From the NCBI RefSeq assembly GCF_002288925.2, contig NW_022098076.1, forward strand, positions 81,427,362 through 81,491,361: a stretch of 64,000 nucleotides of DNA, written 5' to 3'. The notes beneath the pieces were generated by a model. The model did not search any database and was not told where the DNA came from. It saw only the letters and a program-made list of their open reading frames with translations. Position 1 is the first letter of the stretch. Every line of letters begins with the position of its first letter. Shown in pieces: positions 20,249 through 32,330 of the stretch. This stretch comes from Delphinapterus leucas. Its lineage: Eukaryota > Chordata > Mammalia > Artiodactyla > Monodontidae. Made by a program: the position numbers and the translations under genes.

Positions 20249-20734
20249 TGTTTGATCAGGCCACCCAGACAGCCGTTCTGTTGCTCAGTGTACATCCCCT
20301 GCTCAACCAGCCCCTGCTTCACCTACACTCTACTCTCTACTCACTTGACTGAACTTCGCTCTTACTCATAGAGCCTAATCAGTGAATGCCAACACACTTG
20401 CCCTTGACCTCAGCTAGTGATTGTTCTAATCTTTAGATCAGAACTGTCTCCACCAGGATAGTTTATCAAAGTGGCGTGCCTCTCTGTTGGTTTCCCTGGC
20501 ATCAATTCTCTCTATAACTGGTACCTTCCCTCTCCCCCTTCTCCCACTCCCCAGCAAAGACTACTGCCATGTCCTGCCCACCATTTGCTGCACGCGGGTG
20601 GAGTGTCACTCCGAGACCTTGCTTCCGATGTGTAAGATCCTCCTTATCCATTAAAGTGTCGCTGACTCTGGCTCTTTGTTCGGGCTTGAGGCTGGGCAAG
20701 TAGAGCTTGCAGGCCTGTGGGGTGCAGCCCAACA
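20249..20734 (-). repeat. Solo LTR of an endogenous retrovirus, copy A
   Basis: On the minus strand this 486-bp unit begins TGTTGGGCTGCACC and ends ...AAACA, with TG...CA ends. It is flanked by an exact 5-bp duplication 'ccata' (20,244-20,248 and 20,735-20,739). Copy B on the opposite strand (38,575-39,056) is similar along its length: 'aggcctgcaagc' near one end, 'gatcttaca' and 'gggcaggacatgg' in the middle, and 'gatgtaca...gtggcctga' at the other. The two copies show that it is a mobile unit. I cannot name the family; it may be restricted to Cetartiodactyla. Confidence 0.85.
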
Positions 20735-20739
20735 CCATA

Positions 20740-21625
20740 GATAGGAAATAATCCACTTGGTGCCTCTTTAGACCTATGCCTCCATTGTCCTGGACATGTA
20801 CTCTGATTTACTCATGAGAAAAGGTTTTCATGTGTTCCGGCACACATATCTTTGTAACATTTGATGCCTCCTGACTCTTATTCATGTGAAAATATACCCT
20901 GTACCGTACCACAGCAATACAATTAGCTCAACGTAGCATTTTTATCTGACACCTATTAATATATCAAGATAAGTATTCATATAATACATTCTATATTCAG
21001 ATCAAAATTTGGCAATACATCTGTAAAGTTGCCAACCAACGTGTAGCAGATATGGTTGTTTATCTGTTAATGCCATCCCTCTTTCTTGCTAGCAGAATCT
21101 GGATTTTGGTCAGACACCCATCCATCTATCTGTTACCTGTTTTAGGAGCAAATCCTTATTAATCTTGACCAGTAATAATAATTTTATTCTCTTTGCCAAT
21201 GCTTGGTTTAGAGGTAGAAATGATCTGTAGGGAAGTCAGTTGGCAGGGAAGCATCTGAAAAAGGTTGTCTTGATGATAAAAGAGGTTCGTACTGAGAGAG
21301 GAGATCACTTCTTCTACTTGTTTCCCAGAACTACAGCAGCCACCTTGTGACTATGGGAGGAAATAAGCTACATGCTGAGGGTGGAAGAGACAAAAGATGG
21401 AAAGAACCTGGGTCTTTGATGATGTCACTGAGCTGCTGAATTAACCAACCCAGGAAGTCCCCTATCTAAGAAACCCTCATTGTATAAGATAGTAAATAGC
21501 CCATATTGTCTTGGGAATTTTGAATTGTTATTTCTTTTACTTGCAGCCAAAAGCATCATAATGAATACATCTTTTAGAGTACTTTAAAGCAATTAACTTT
21601 TTGGGGAATCCAAAGTCTTTTTCAG
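20740..21625. other. Unrecognised spacer
   Basis: AT-rich in the left half, with no gene or confidently named repeat. Confidence 0.3.
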
Positions 21626-22130
21626 AATTTACCCATTCATTCATTCATTTTTAATAAATACAATATTGCTGAGAAATGGCAGCAAAAAAGAGAGAATGAT
21701 TAAATAATCACATGCACATAGAGTGACAAACTACGATAAGTAATAAGAAGGGCAAGCATAAGAAACTGTGTGAGAATAACTGAAGGATACAATTTAGACT
21801 GGGAAGGAGTGGTATTAAGGTTAAGACTTTACTTAGCAAGTGGTGTGTGCGAACTGAGGTCTGAAAGCAGGTGTAGGAGGAGGAAGGTATTGGGATGGAG
21901 CACTGTGTGTGCAAAGCAGCAGCATAATGCCCTGGAGGAAACTGAAGAAGATCTATGGGATGGGGAGGAGAGACTGGGGGAGAAAGTGTCACATCTAAGA
22001 CCAAAGATGTCGGCAGGGTCCGGATGACATAGGATAGATCTTGGAGAGCATAATGATTTTTCTCTTTCTCCTAAGAGAAAAAAAGAAAGAAAATAAAGGG
22101 CTCTAATCTGGGAATGACGTGATTATATAA
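21626..22130 (+). repeat. L2 LINE fragment
   Basis: Begins with 'cattcattcattca', then 'agaagggcaagcataag', 'ctgaggtctgaaagcaggtg' and 'gtgtgcaaagcagcag', in L2 order on plus. Confidence 0.6.
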
Positions 22131-22565
22131 CCTAACCAGTCCCTTCTGGGCACCCTAGGGCTCAGTCTTGCCACAGCACCTCATTTAAATGCAACATACT
22201 GTCAATGAAATGCAACCAAAGGTCCTTCTAGTCATTACTTGTGCCTTTAAGGGGGATCTTTGGCAGAGCATTAGAGGTCATCGGGTATGCTCTCCTCCAT
22301 TTTCCAGCCTGCCTTGCAGCTTGGTTGGGACCATGAGACTGGGTTTGGCAGTAATGATGGAAGTCATTTTCAGGTCTGGTTTTCAAAAACATTTTGTGTG
22401 ATCTTTCAGTCCTCGCTTTACCAGCAACAATGATCTTGGAGGTCATCTTTCTGGAATGTAAGATGGAAGAGGGCTGGGGACCTGCCTCAGACTTTGGGTA
22501 AGTAAGAAATCACCCCCCTTTTAAGGCCCTGAGGCTTCAGGGTTTGTTTCTTGCCACAGTGTAAT
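22131..22565. other. Probably an unresolved old interspersed repeat
   Basis: The segment 'attttccagcctgccttgcag' through 'ctttctggaatgtaagatgg' has the look of an old dispersed repeat, but I cannot assign it. Confidence 0.3.
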
Positions 22566-23022
22566 ACGACTGTATTAGCTTCCTAGGGCTGCTGTAACAA
22601 AGTACCACAAACCCAGGGGCAGCAGGAATTTATACTCTCAGCTCTGGAGGCTAGAAGTATGAAATCAAGGTGTCAGCTGGGCCAGGCTTCCTCTGAAGGG
22701 TCTAGGGACAAATTCTCTCTTGCCTCTTCCCAGCTTCTGGTAGCTGTTGGTAATCCTTGGTGCTCCTTGGCTTGTAGTTCGCCACTCCAAATTCTGCCTC
22801 CATCTTCACATGGCCTCTTTCTCTGTGTGTATGTGCATCTTTCTGTGTCTTCAGATGGCCTTCTTATAAGGATACCAGTGCTGTATTAGAGCCCACACTA
22901 ATCCAGCATGACCCCGTCCTAACTAATCACATCTGCCAAGACCCTGTTTCCTAATGAGGTCATATTCTGAGGTTCTGTGTTGACATGCATTCTGGGGGGA
23001 CATTGTTCAACCCACCACAATG
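22566..23022 (-). repeat. MaLR-type LTR
   Basis: 'gtattagcttcctagggctg' and 'ctgtaacaaagtaccacaaa' at left, through 'cttcacatggcctctttctc', to 'gacatgcattctggggggac' at right: a full-length reverse-orientation MaLR/ERV-L-related LTR. Confidence 0.8.
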
Positions 23023-23420
23023 ACTAACACACCGTGTAATTTATAACACACAGCAGCCCTTCTTAAAACCACCGTGTCTATCCTCCACAGTTCCAGAGCA
23101 GCTCTGGACCCCCTCACCTCTTCATTCCCCCTTTTTCCTCTTTCACCCTTACTTTTTCCCAGCTTTCAGCCTATAGGGCCATGGCTTTACCATGACCTCA
23201 CCTTTTTCTCCTCCTCTCTATGTACCATCTCTCCAAATAGTCATCTTGTTTCAGGATCACAATAATCACGGGAATTAGGCTGGCAAAAGCAGAACACCCA
23301 TAGAGGGTAGAGCAAAGGGGAAGAAATAAAGCAGCAAAAGCAAAATATTTTAGTGGATGACTGGGAGTGGAAGGATAGAACCCTCTAAGTTAACAGGCGG
23401 CTCCCATCAACTCTGCATTT
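23023..23420. other. Unrecognised spacer
   Basis: Pyrimidine-rich between about 23,090 and 23,220. No gene seen. Confidence 0.3.
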
Positions 23421-23760
23421 TAAAACATCATTCTGGCCCTAGTTTGAGTCTGATGGTTGAGTGTGGGCAAGACCATAGGTCAGGAGGCCACTGGGAAGTT
23501 ATTGTAGCAGTTTGTTTGTTTTTTTGACCATGCCACGTGGCAGGCGTGATCCCCGATCAGGGATCAAATCCATGCCCCCTGCAGTGGAAGCACAGAGTCT
23601 TAACCAATGGACCACCAGGGAAGTCCCTATTGCAGCAGCTCTGATAGCTTGGACTAGGGTGATGGAGAAGGAATGCAGGTGCAGGTGTAGTCCAGGAACA
23701 ATATTGATAGGACGTAGGAAGGATGGGTGAGGGGGAGAATCTGATCAAAGCTGTGGACCC
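23421..23760 (+). repeat. L2 LINE fragment split by a SINE
   Basis: 'aacatcattctggcc', 'aggaggccactgggaagttat' and, after the SINE, 'tagcttggactagggtgatgg' follow the L2 3'-region order on plus. Confidence 0.65.
23513..23627 (-). mobile_element. CHR-type SINE, short form, in L2
   Basis: T-rich tail, 'gaccatgccacgtggcag', and reverse head ending 'agggaagtccc'. The target duplication is 'tattgtagcagtt' (23,500-23,512) and 'tattgcagcagct' (23,628-23,640), with two mismatches. Confidence 0.92.
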
Positions 23761-25320
23761 TATTTTCAGGAAAATGCACATTCAAAACATTTTATATAAA
23801 TACAGTTATTCCTGTTGCAGACTCCTGAAACCCACTCTCATTTCTGAGGTTAACAGTCCTGGCTCAAGGGGAAGAGTTACAGACCTTTGGAAAAACTACT
23901 TCCTTCGTCTGAGCTTCTGATAAGCAACAGCCAAGCTGACGTTATTCTTTGTGAGGTTTGCCTGGAGTGGTTCAATGTTGCCTGACATGAGCGAAGCCAT
24001 CAGCTTCAATAGCCCCGTGCCTGAAGTACCAGGGCCCCACCTGCGTGGAGACCCTGTCTAAGGGGACAGCCACAGAAAGGGCTTTCGTAACTATTTTTTT
24101 TTTCCAGAAACAATACTCATTGAAGAAATGCAGTTTCAAAATGGGAAAAGCCAGTGGGTATCTAGGGGACTTCTGGGCAAGGGTAAGAGAAGGCAGGTCC
24201 TCAATAAGAGAACATCCAGAAAAGATGCCAAGAAGTGGGAGGGCATGCAATAGGGAGTGAGGTCACGTGAGGCCCCGTGACTCCCAGCCCTGCTTCTGTG
24301 GAGCCAGCTAGCTCACCATGGCCCTTATCCTGGTGACCTGTGCTTCAGGAGAGGGCATCAAACCGGGCTTCTGTTTTGCAACCTGTGTTATGATGACGTG
24401 TTCCAGCTTGGTTCCCAAGTATGTGGGGACCCCATCCATAGGCTGGTAGGGAAGGGGAGTAAGCAGACTCAGACTGGGCTAGAGCTGCAGGGACTGATAC
24501 AATTGGGAGTGACCATTTGGGAGCTCCTGCCCAAGAACGTAGCCAGCCATCTTAATTACCAGAAAGACTGGGTCTAATCACGCCTGGCATCAGCAGCCAG
24601 CTGGCCCAGTTTGGGGACCGAGAGTACAGTAACAAGATCTCTGAGTAGTCGTGGTAACCAGCATCAATGGTTAGTAGTATGTTGAATCCAGGGGGGATGT
24701 ATTTGGAATGAAACAGTGTTACTGACAAATAGATGCTGGGTTAAGGAACAGGGTTCAGCTCACTGGAGAGAAAAGAGGACAGGAAGGGGCTGAGCAGGTT
24801 TTTAGGGTTCTGGTCAGCAGGGAATGGATCGGGACCTGGCTGGATACAGTGACTGGGCACACACGGTACCGGCTGTGAGCAGGGCTGGAGGGAGTACATA
24901 GGTTCTGGTTCTGGCTCTGATCTCTTAGGTGACTGTTTATCTAGGCTCGGGGCCAGACACTGAGCATGGCCCTAATGGTTTGCAACTGGATATGTTGCCA
25001 GGCTCGTCTCTCATTGGCTTGTGAGCTTGGCTTGAACAACACCCATCAGGTAACAAGTCTCTGGTCTTCAACCTGGACTTGCCTGAGGCAGTCAGACATG
25101 GACCCTGGCATATGGATTTTTGCTGAGACTTAACACCAGGCTCCCAGCCATTTGACCCTCCTCCCTGCAGGATTTCCCATAGCCTGCCCAGTCCAGAAAT
25201 ACTCCTCTTGTGGTGCTGGCCTTTCACCTGCTTCCCCCAGAACCCTCAGGCAGCTGCGCGCCACAGTGGGCACTCCATCTCCACCTCCAACCTTGGGTAT
25301 CACCCTTGTGGGGGCAGCCA
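23761..25320. other. Unrecognised spacer
   Basis: About 1.6 kb without a named repeat or gene. Several short overlapping frames at 24,937-25,391 on both strands have no recognisable product. Confidence 0.3.
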
Positions 25321-25548
25321 TTTCTAATCTGGGTCCTGGAGCCAGATTATCTGGTCTGAATTCTGGCTCTGATACTTCCTACAAAGTGTAATCTTGAATA
25401 TATTTCTTCACTCTCTGAGCCCTAGTTTCTTCATCTGTAGGTGAGAAAAATAACCTGAAAGCCAGGGTGGATAAGAGAATTAAATGAGACCATGCATGTA
25501 AATCACTTGACCTGAGGTCCAGCACATGTGAATACTAGCTGATATTAT
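25321..25548 (+). repeat. MIR SINE
   Basis: 'gtcctggagccagattatctgg', 'gagccctagtttcttcatc', 'attaaatgagaccatgcatg' and 'aatactagctgatattatta' give an almost complete MIR on plus. Confidence 0.8.
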
Positions 25549-25806
25549 TATTATATTTCATGATTGGCTGATTTGGTTGGGGGCTGCTTGCTGCCCTTGC
25601 CCCGGCTCCTTCTTATTATGGCTTCTGTCCTTTCTCCACCAAACTAGGATGCTGAGATGCTAACATATCTCAGGCTGAGATGTCTTAATGTGCTCTAGAG
25701 AAGCTCTGCCATTGCATTCGTGTGAGAGGATATTCACATGCATATATCTAAAAGGAAGGATGGGGATCAAATTCCATCAGTTCAGTATGATTCTTCCTTT
25801 CTAAAA
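25549..25806. other. Unrecognised spacer
   Basis: Nothing assigned in this stretch between the MIR and the SINE. Confidence 0.3.
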
Positions 25807-25816
25807 AATCATTTCC

Positions 25817-25982
25817 GGGGCTTCCCTTGTGGTGCAGTGGATAAGACTCCACGCTGCCAATGCAGGGGGCCCGGGTCTGATCCCTGGTCAGGGAACTAGA
25901 GCCCATGTGCACGCTGCAACTAAGAGTTCACATGCCACAACTAAGGAGCCGGTGCAACCAAATAAATAAATATTAAAAAAAC
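25817..25982 (+). mobile_element. CHR-type SINE (short-core subfamily)
   Basis: Head 'ggggcttcccttgtggtgc', B-box-like 'gggtctgatccc', (AAAT) and A-rich tail. The flanks 'aatcatttcc' (25,807-25,816) and 'aataatttcc' (25,983-25,992) are a 10-bp duplication with one mismatch. Confidence 0.93.
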
Positions 25983-25992
25983 AATAATTTCC

Positions 25993-26483
25993 ACTCTGAA
26001 CGGAGAACAGATAGACCTCTGCCTCTTCTGAGAACCCAGTAAAGGTGACACCTCTTCTTTCAGAAAAGCTTGTTTAAGGGCTGAGTACATAGGACTGATG
26101 GGAGAATGTCGTTTGATCGTTTGTCTTGTTTCACAGCAGGGTTGGGATTGGTTTAAGAATGGTAAGCATATGAGGAGATGTTTATAGGAAGGGTAGTACC
26201 ATATTATTCTCTACCATCACTAATAATAGTACAAGATTAAGTTAAATTAATTATAGGAGGAAAAAGTCAGTTTAGGTACAAAGAAGAGAGGACAGAGATA
26301 GCTCTAGGAGAATCAGTTTAGAAAATGCAAAACTCGTAGTTGTTCTAGGTATCTTTGAAGTCACATTTAAGCAGCAGAATGCAGCGATGTTACCACAGGC
26401 AAGCACCCATTCTGGTCTCATAGGGAAGGAGTAACTATCATGGCATTTTTTTCCCTCATAATGGATTTATTTCCTTCCACTCC
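25993..26483. other. Unrecognised spacer
   Basis: No gene or repeat assigned. Confidence 0.3.
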
Positions 26484-26800
26484 ACTTTTTAAAAATTAAA
26501 TTATTTTTAAATTTAAGTATAGTTGCTGTACAATATTATATAAGTTACAGGTGTACAATATAGTGATTCACAGGTTTTAAAGGTTATACTCCATTTATAG
26601 TTATTGCAAAATATTGGCTATCTTCCCTGTGTTGTACAATATATCCTTGTAGCTTATTTTGTACCTTATAGTTTGTATCTCTTAATGCCCTACCCCAATG
26701 GTAACCCCACTTGCCTCTCCCCACTGGTAGCCACTAGTTTGTTCTCTATATCTATGAGATATAGAGTTATCTCCTTCACTTTTCATTGTTTATGTGTGTT
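26484..26800 (-). repeat. L1 3'-end fragment
   Basis: 'aagtatagttgctgtacaat', 'ttacaggtgtacaatatag' and 'ccactagtttgttctctata' are the reverse complement of an L1 3' region. The open frame 26,604-27,032 that starts here is antisense L1 plus flank and is not a gene. Confidence 0.8.
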
Positions 26801-28493
26801 TTTGCTTCCCCATATTCTCTACTCCCTTTTTCACTTTGCCTTAGTGACTAAAGCAAGATCTTTTTTATGCCCAATTAAGCTGAAAGCTAATACCCTCTCT
26901 CCTTTCAAATTGCCCTTAAAATATTATATCTCCCACCTTCACCCCAGGCCTTGTCTATGGAGTGTTTTTAACAATATTTGTAAGCCTCTACATAGAGCTG
27001 AAGAGGATAGAGCAATGGGGAGGGACCTTTAGGTTTTATTCAGCTTCCCAAAGTGTTTTAAGCATGGACGTCTGTGTAGACGTCTGTTGTTTGATCTCTC
27101 AGCACCCATTTTTTATTCTTCAGATTATGGAAACCCTGATGTTGCTTTGGGGACCTACCTCCTTTCCTTCTACACATACTCTGTCTCATTGGATGCAGTC
27201 CTGATGGGACTGTCAATTGACGTGGCCTAGCCCTCCCTTGGGCAAAATTGAGTAGGTGATACAAGTTAGGCCAAGTAGATACTCTTTTCCTGGAAATGAA
27301 ATCATAAAGAAAATGGCACAAAAAGACAAAAACAGCCAGAGGTTGTTCATCATGACAATGGCAATTTGAACAGGTGACTCATTAAATAGTGCCTGACACC
27401 TCATACCAGGAGCCTACTCTGTTCCCTGTCCTTTCAGGTGTCTGTGGGGTTTTTCTGTTTGTTTGTTTTAGCTTTACTTTTGATTGTGAGGGTCATCCCA
27501 TATTCTTCTCAACAAGTTCCTTTTTGCTTAATTTAGTTACAGCTGATTTCTGTGTTGTAAGCAAAGAACTCCCAAAGACACTCCGATACACTGTTCTTTA
27601 ATAGATTATCAAATATTACAAAACAATTCCCATATGTCTCGTTAAAAAATCATCTTTTCTTGCTTTAAGGCACAATAAATTGTTGATTATTGGCATGGAG
27701 ATAGTTGTAACATTTTGGGGACGTCACCAGATGGTGACATTACGTACCATTTTCTAATCCAATTTATCTTGGAATGTGTGTTTGTTAAATCTTGAGGAAA
27801 TGCCTTATCATCATTAGTATGTTATAGCTCTGCTTTTTTTTTTTAAAAAAAAAACAGCTATAGAATATCTCATGGGGATAGAATTTGGATGTGATGGAAG
27901 CAGTCCTTTGGCAATATCTCAGAGGTATGTACCCTAACTTCAAAACAATTTATGTCCAAAATGTCTGAAAGCAAACAAATATCCTTAGAAGGGGAATATT
28001 TCCTAAGTGGATGCAGCCAATATGTAGATTTTATTACAGCTCTGCCAGGAACCAATGACTTATACATTGCTGTTGCTCACACATAAACCTTTCACAGATT
28101 ATGATAAATGCTTCTTTGATATGTAGGCGCTACTCTCAGCAAAACCCTCAAGCAGTGGACTCTGACCAGAAGCCATGTGTGTGATAGAAAAAGACTTTTG
28201 CTTTGGATTATAAGGAAAATTGCAGATTAAATTGTTATGATCAAATGGAGGCTAGAGAAGATTTTTACGTTTGTAATAGGAAGTCCATGGATACTTTTTT
28301 TTTGACCAGAGTTATTTTGGTAGATTGGACCAAAAGAAGAAGAAAATGATAACACTGAAGCCAGTATCGCTGACTGTTAGAAACTCTCACAGATAAATAT
28401 CAGCTTCTGCCAGAAGGAAACAAAATTTATTTATGAGTATTTTCTATTTCCCTTCTGCTTCCAGCTTTGATTTCCCTCTTTCACTAATGCATC
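26801..28493. other. Unrecognised spacer
   Basis: No gene assigned. Notable only for T/A runs at 27,832-27,854. The segment 27,150-27,290 has a faint reverse resemblance to the 'gagccaatcagag' family, too weak to call. Confidence 0.3.
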
Positions 28494-28796
28494 AGTTAGC
28501 TATTGCTGTGTAACAAAGCACTCCAAAAGGCAGTGGCTTAAAGCAGCAAACATTAATTAGCTCATGAATTTGTTCGTCGGGTGGCTCTTCTGGTCTTGGC
28601 TGAGCTTGCTCGTGCGTAGGTGATGGGTTGGTGGGCTGGCTGCTGGCTGGCTTTGCTGATATTGGCTATACTGTCACATGTTTGGTGGTTGGTTGGCTGT
28701 ATGTTTGTCTAGAATGTTCTCAGATGGAACAACAAGGCTCTCCTCCAGTCATCTTCCAGAAGGCTAGCCTGTGCTTGTTCACATAGTCATGTCAGG

Positions 28797-28831
<35 letters not shown>

Positions 28832-28958
28832 ATGGACAAGGTAATTTTTGAAGTCGAAACTTGGAATTGGCACACAGTCACTTCTACCTCAACAAGAGGA
28901 GCTACAAAATCACATTGCAACAGGTACAGATTTAGAGAGGCATAAAACGTTGTGGCCA
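28494..28958 (-). repeat. Ancient LTR-like repeat (MLT/MER type)
   Basis: 'cagttagctattgctgtgtaa' and 'cagtggcttaaagcagcaaa' mark the left end. Tandem variants of 'ggttggtgggctggctgctgg' and the (GA) run are local expansions. The right end joins the next SINE. Related to the copy at 14,061-14,710. Confidence 0.5.
28799..28829. repeat. (GA)n microsatellite
   Basis: About 14-15 uninterrupted GA units inside an old repeat. Probably length-polymorphic. Confidence 0.95.
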
Positions 28959-29168
28959 GGACTTCCCTGGTGGTCCAGTGGTTAATACTCCATGCTCCCA
29001 ATGTAGGGGGCCCGGGTTCAATCCCTTGTCAGGGAACTAGATCCCACATGCCACAACTAAGAGTTTGCATGCTGCCACTAAAGATCCCACATGCGGCATA
29101 AAAGATCCCTCATGCCACAACTAAGACCCGGCACAGCCAAAGAAATAAATAAAATAGTTTTTTAAAAA
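28959..29168 (+). mobile_element. CHR-type SINE (short-core subfamily)
   Basis: Head 'ggacttccctggtggtccag', B-box-like 'gggttcaatccc', repeated 'atgccacaactaag'-type modules, (AAAT) tail. The target duplication is 'gttgtggcca' (28,949-28,958) and 'gttgtggcta' (29,169-29,178), with one mismatch. Confidence 0.94.
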
Positions 29169-29178
29169 GTTGTGGCTA

Positions 29179-29850
29179 TTTTTAATTTCCCACACTTAGG
29201 AATGTTGCAACTCTGCTTTTGGTAAATGAGAGGCTTCAAAACAGCTTCAGAGTAGAAGAGAAATAGGTGTAAGAGGAAATAGGATTTGGATATGTGAATT
29301 TGATCTCTTTTGATATTCTATAAGAGATGCAAGTAAAGAATGAAATTTCCATTAAGTGATATTTTTGCCTATTGAGCCATGCATTTTTTAAATGCAACTG
29401 TGTAAGATGAAGCCCTGCGGGGTCCCAGGACTTATTTTGATTAAGCATTTAGACTTCTAAAGGAAGATCTTTAAAAAAAAAAAAAAAGGCTCTAACAAAC
29501 TAGAGGAAAAGTAAAACATTACTCCCTCCCCCCTCCCCCCCAGAGAAGACAATCAATCATATTTAGATGTTGAATATCTCCTGAGCACTCTTAGGTTCAG
29601 CAAGCCAAAATTTTGAGTGAATGTGGTGTTCTCTGAAAACTGTGTGATTTGAGTTTTTTCCAATATCCATGGGAATGTAAAGAAATAATGTATTGACTAA
29701 TTCCTGGGTGTATGATGCTGCCAGTTTGTTTGAACATTTGACAGTCAGCTCCTCTGAGCCCACGCCCTTTTGTTCACCCATGTCTATAATAATGGTGTTG
29801 GTGCTTATGATCTCTAATACCTACAAAATGAATTGGAGATGCTTTGAAAG
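29179..29850. other. Unrecognised spacer
   Basis: Contains an A-run (about 29,471-29,487) and a C-rich patch (29,523-29,542). No gene assigned. Confidence 0.3.
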
Positions 29851-29995
29851 TTAGCCCAGCCTGTAATTCAAATCCTGACTAACTCCGTGAACTGGGGCAC
29901 ATTTCTTACCTGACTAAGCTCTTCTAAACCCTTAACATGAGGATGACAATCCTTTTGCATAAGTTTGTAGTAAGGATTAAAGATAACGTATAATC
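29851..29995 (+). repeat. MIR SINE fragment
   Basis: 'taattcaaatcctgactaac', 'gggcacatttcttacctgac' and 'agtaaggattaaagataac' align in order with the MIR core and 3' half. Confidence 0.65.
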
Positions 29996-30289
29996 AGTGT
30001 TAAGCACATACATGTTTATTTTTGACTCCTCAAAAAGAGGCTACAAACCAGCTCTTACTGAGCCAGTGTCAAGATACTACAGATTTCCCAACTTTGGTCA
30101 AATAAGCTTGTCTAAAGTCCAGTGTCAGGAAGTCACTGAACCAACAAAGACCCCTCTTCTTCTAGTTGCTTATAAGAGAGAACCAAAGGTATAGCTATGA
30201 ACTTAGGAGTTAGTGTTAAGTGTCATGCCACTGGGGCCATTTACAAATAAATCATCAGGTATAGTTTTCATTTTCCATACAAATGTTCA
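29996..30289. other. Unrecognised spacer
   Basis: Nothing assigned. Confidence 0.3.
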
Positions 30290-30640
30290 AGATCTCAAGG
30301 CACTTACAATTTACTTGGGAAAAAAAGACAACAGAAAAGTTTAAAATGCAGTAAGTATATAATGAAATGATAAATTTGGAATTTCGGGGCCTTTAAGGAA
30401 AGATCAATAAAGGCTTAAGAGGATCTTAAAGGTGAGGCGAGCTTCAGGGTATAGACATGGCAAAAGGAGCATCTAAAAGGATGCCTGGAGAGGGATGTAG
30501 ACCAGAAAGGAAGGTAGAGATTAGAGAGATGGGTGGATGGAGGCTGATCTGGTGGGGAAAAAGTAGATGATGGAAGGTTTTGAAAGCCAGGCAGAAGACC
30601 CTTGATGGGGCCAAGGCTACATCATCACTACAATTTCTGA
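30290..30640 (+). repeat. L2 LINE fragment
   Basis: 'ctcaaggcacttacaatttac' followed by 'aaaggatgcctggagag' and 'ttttgaaagccaggcag' matches the L2 3' region on plus. Strongly diverged. Confidence 0.55.
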
Positions 30641-31344
30641 ACAAGTGAAAGAAATCGTGAAGATTAGTGTCTGGCAGGGACCTCCAGATTCCTGAGGCAG
30701 AGCCTGGAATCAAGTGTCAGTTGACAGGGAGTCAGGTACATGATGATGGAACCCTGCCTAATGTAGTGGTGGTAGGGGCAGAAGAAAGTCACAGAGACTC
30801 TTCACTATTGGACTGTTGGAGAGCTTTGGAGTTTTGGGCTCTTCTGAGCCCCATTTAGTCAACTGACCACCAGTGTGATCCTGGCTCGAATATCTGCTTT
30901 GGGTAAAGATTCAGAAGGTAAAAGCTATCCTGTTGGGTACTAGAAAGAAGAACTGAGATTCTCGTTCCTTGTTGTCAACTTTGCAGAACCCAGGGTACCT
31001 GCCTATTAAATGTTTCCAAACATATGCCTCATCCTTCAAGTGCTAGACAAATAGGAATTAGAACAGTAGGCCTTAGCCAGCAGCTGGTATAATAGCTACA
31101 ATTTTCCTTCTACCTGAACTCTATAATAAAACAAAAGACAATTCTCTCCCTATCCCCAGGCAAGGGACAAGTAGAAAAGTGGAACATGGGATGAAATAAC
31201 ATGGGTCATCCCCTTAATTACTAGTGTTCGTTTTTGTCCTCCCCAGATTGTCAATTACAGATAAATTGGTCCACAGGACATCTCAAGAAAACTCAAGGTC
31301 AAACAAGTCCTCTAATTCAAGTATCAGTGGGACTTGACTGTCAG
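30641..31344. other. Unrecognised spacer
   Basis: No gene or named repeat. Confidence 0.3.
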
Positions 31345-31714
31345 ACAGAGAAAGACAAATATAGTATGATCTCACTCATATGCAGTATCTAAAAAACAAA
31401 ACAAAACAAAATGAAAAGAGACTCATAGATACAGAGAACAAATGGGTGGTTGCCAGAGAGGAGGGGTATGGGGTGGGCAAAATATTAAAAGGGATTAAGG
31501 GGTACAAACCTCCAGTTATAAAATAAATAAGCCACAGGGATGTAATACACAGCATAAGGAATACTGTCAAAAATGTTGTAATAACTTTGTATGGGGACAG
31601 ATGGCTACTAGACTTACTGTGGTGATCATTCCGTAACATACACAAATGTTGAATCACTACGTAGTACACCTGAAAGTAACATAATATTGTATATCAACTA
31701 TATTTAAAAAAAAA
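31345..31714 (+). repeat. L1 3'-end fragment
   Basis: 'agaaagacaaatatagtatg', 'catagatacagagaacaaatg', 'acacctgaaagtaacataat' and an A-tail at about 31,703-31,713 give a 5'-truncated L1 3' end on plus. Confidence 0.9.
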
Positions 31715-31984
31715 ACTTCCATGTTTCTAAGTTGGCATTCAGCATGGAACAAAGAAGGGAAAAGATTCAAGTGAAGAAGCCCAAGAATCAAGGTAAATCC
31801 CCTTCTTGCTTGAGATATTTTCATATTGAGAGGGTCTGTCATGATGGGTGAAGGGGAGGCGAGAGGGAGTATTATTCTTGAAGGAGAACAATATTAAAAT
31901 TTAAAACTTAAATTCTTACCTGCAAATCGTCTCTATAGAAATCAACAATTTAAAGCAAATTATAAGCTATTAAAATTTATTTAT
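31715..31984. other. Unrecognised spacer
   Basis: Nothing assigned. Confidence 0.3.
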
Positions 31985-32330
31985 TTAACAAGTAGTTACT
32001 AAGGGCCTATCCTGCGCCAGACTCTGTCCCTGGAATGAGAAAAATGTCAGTAAATGAAACAAGTTCCCACTCATATGGGGTGGATGTGCAAGGTGGGGAA
32101 GATGGACAATAGCCTATAAAAATACTCTCTGTCAGGTTGTCATAAGTACTAAGAAGAAGAATTAGGCTGGGAATGGGGATCGAGAGGGATGGAGTTGATG
32201 GTGATGTGCCCTTTTAGACAGAGTGCCAAGAGTGGGCCTCTCTAATGGGGTGATATCTGAGGGAAGTGAGGGACTGAGCCATGCAGATGCCCTGGGAAAG
32301 CACGGTCTGTGAAGAGGAATCACCACATAG
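31985..32330 (+). repeat. L2 LINE fragment, left of MITE
   Basis: 'gttactaagggcctatcctg' and 'tggaatgagaaaaatgtcag' begin a plus-strand L2 3' region. It is interrupted by a palindromic element and continues at 32,505. Confidence 0.6.

Noticed and set aside
26604..27032. 142-codon plus-strand open frame
   Set aside because: The first part is antisense to an L1 3' end and the rest is unrelated flank, so there is no single ancestry.
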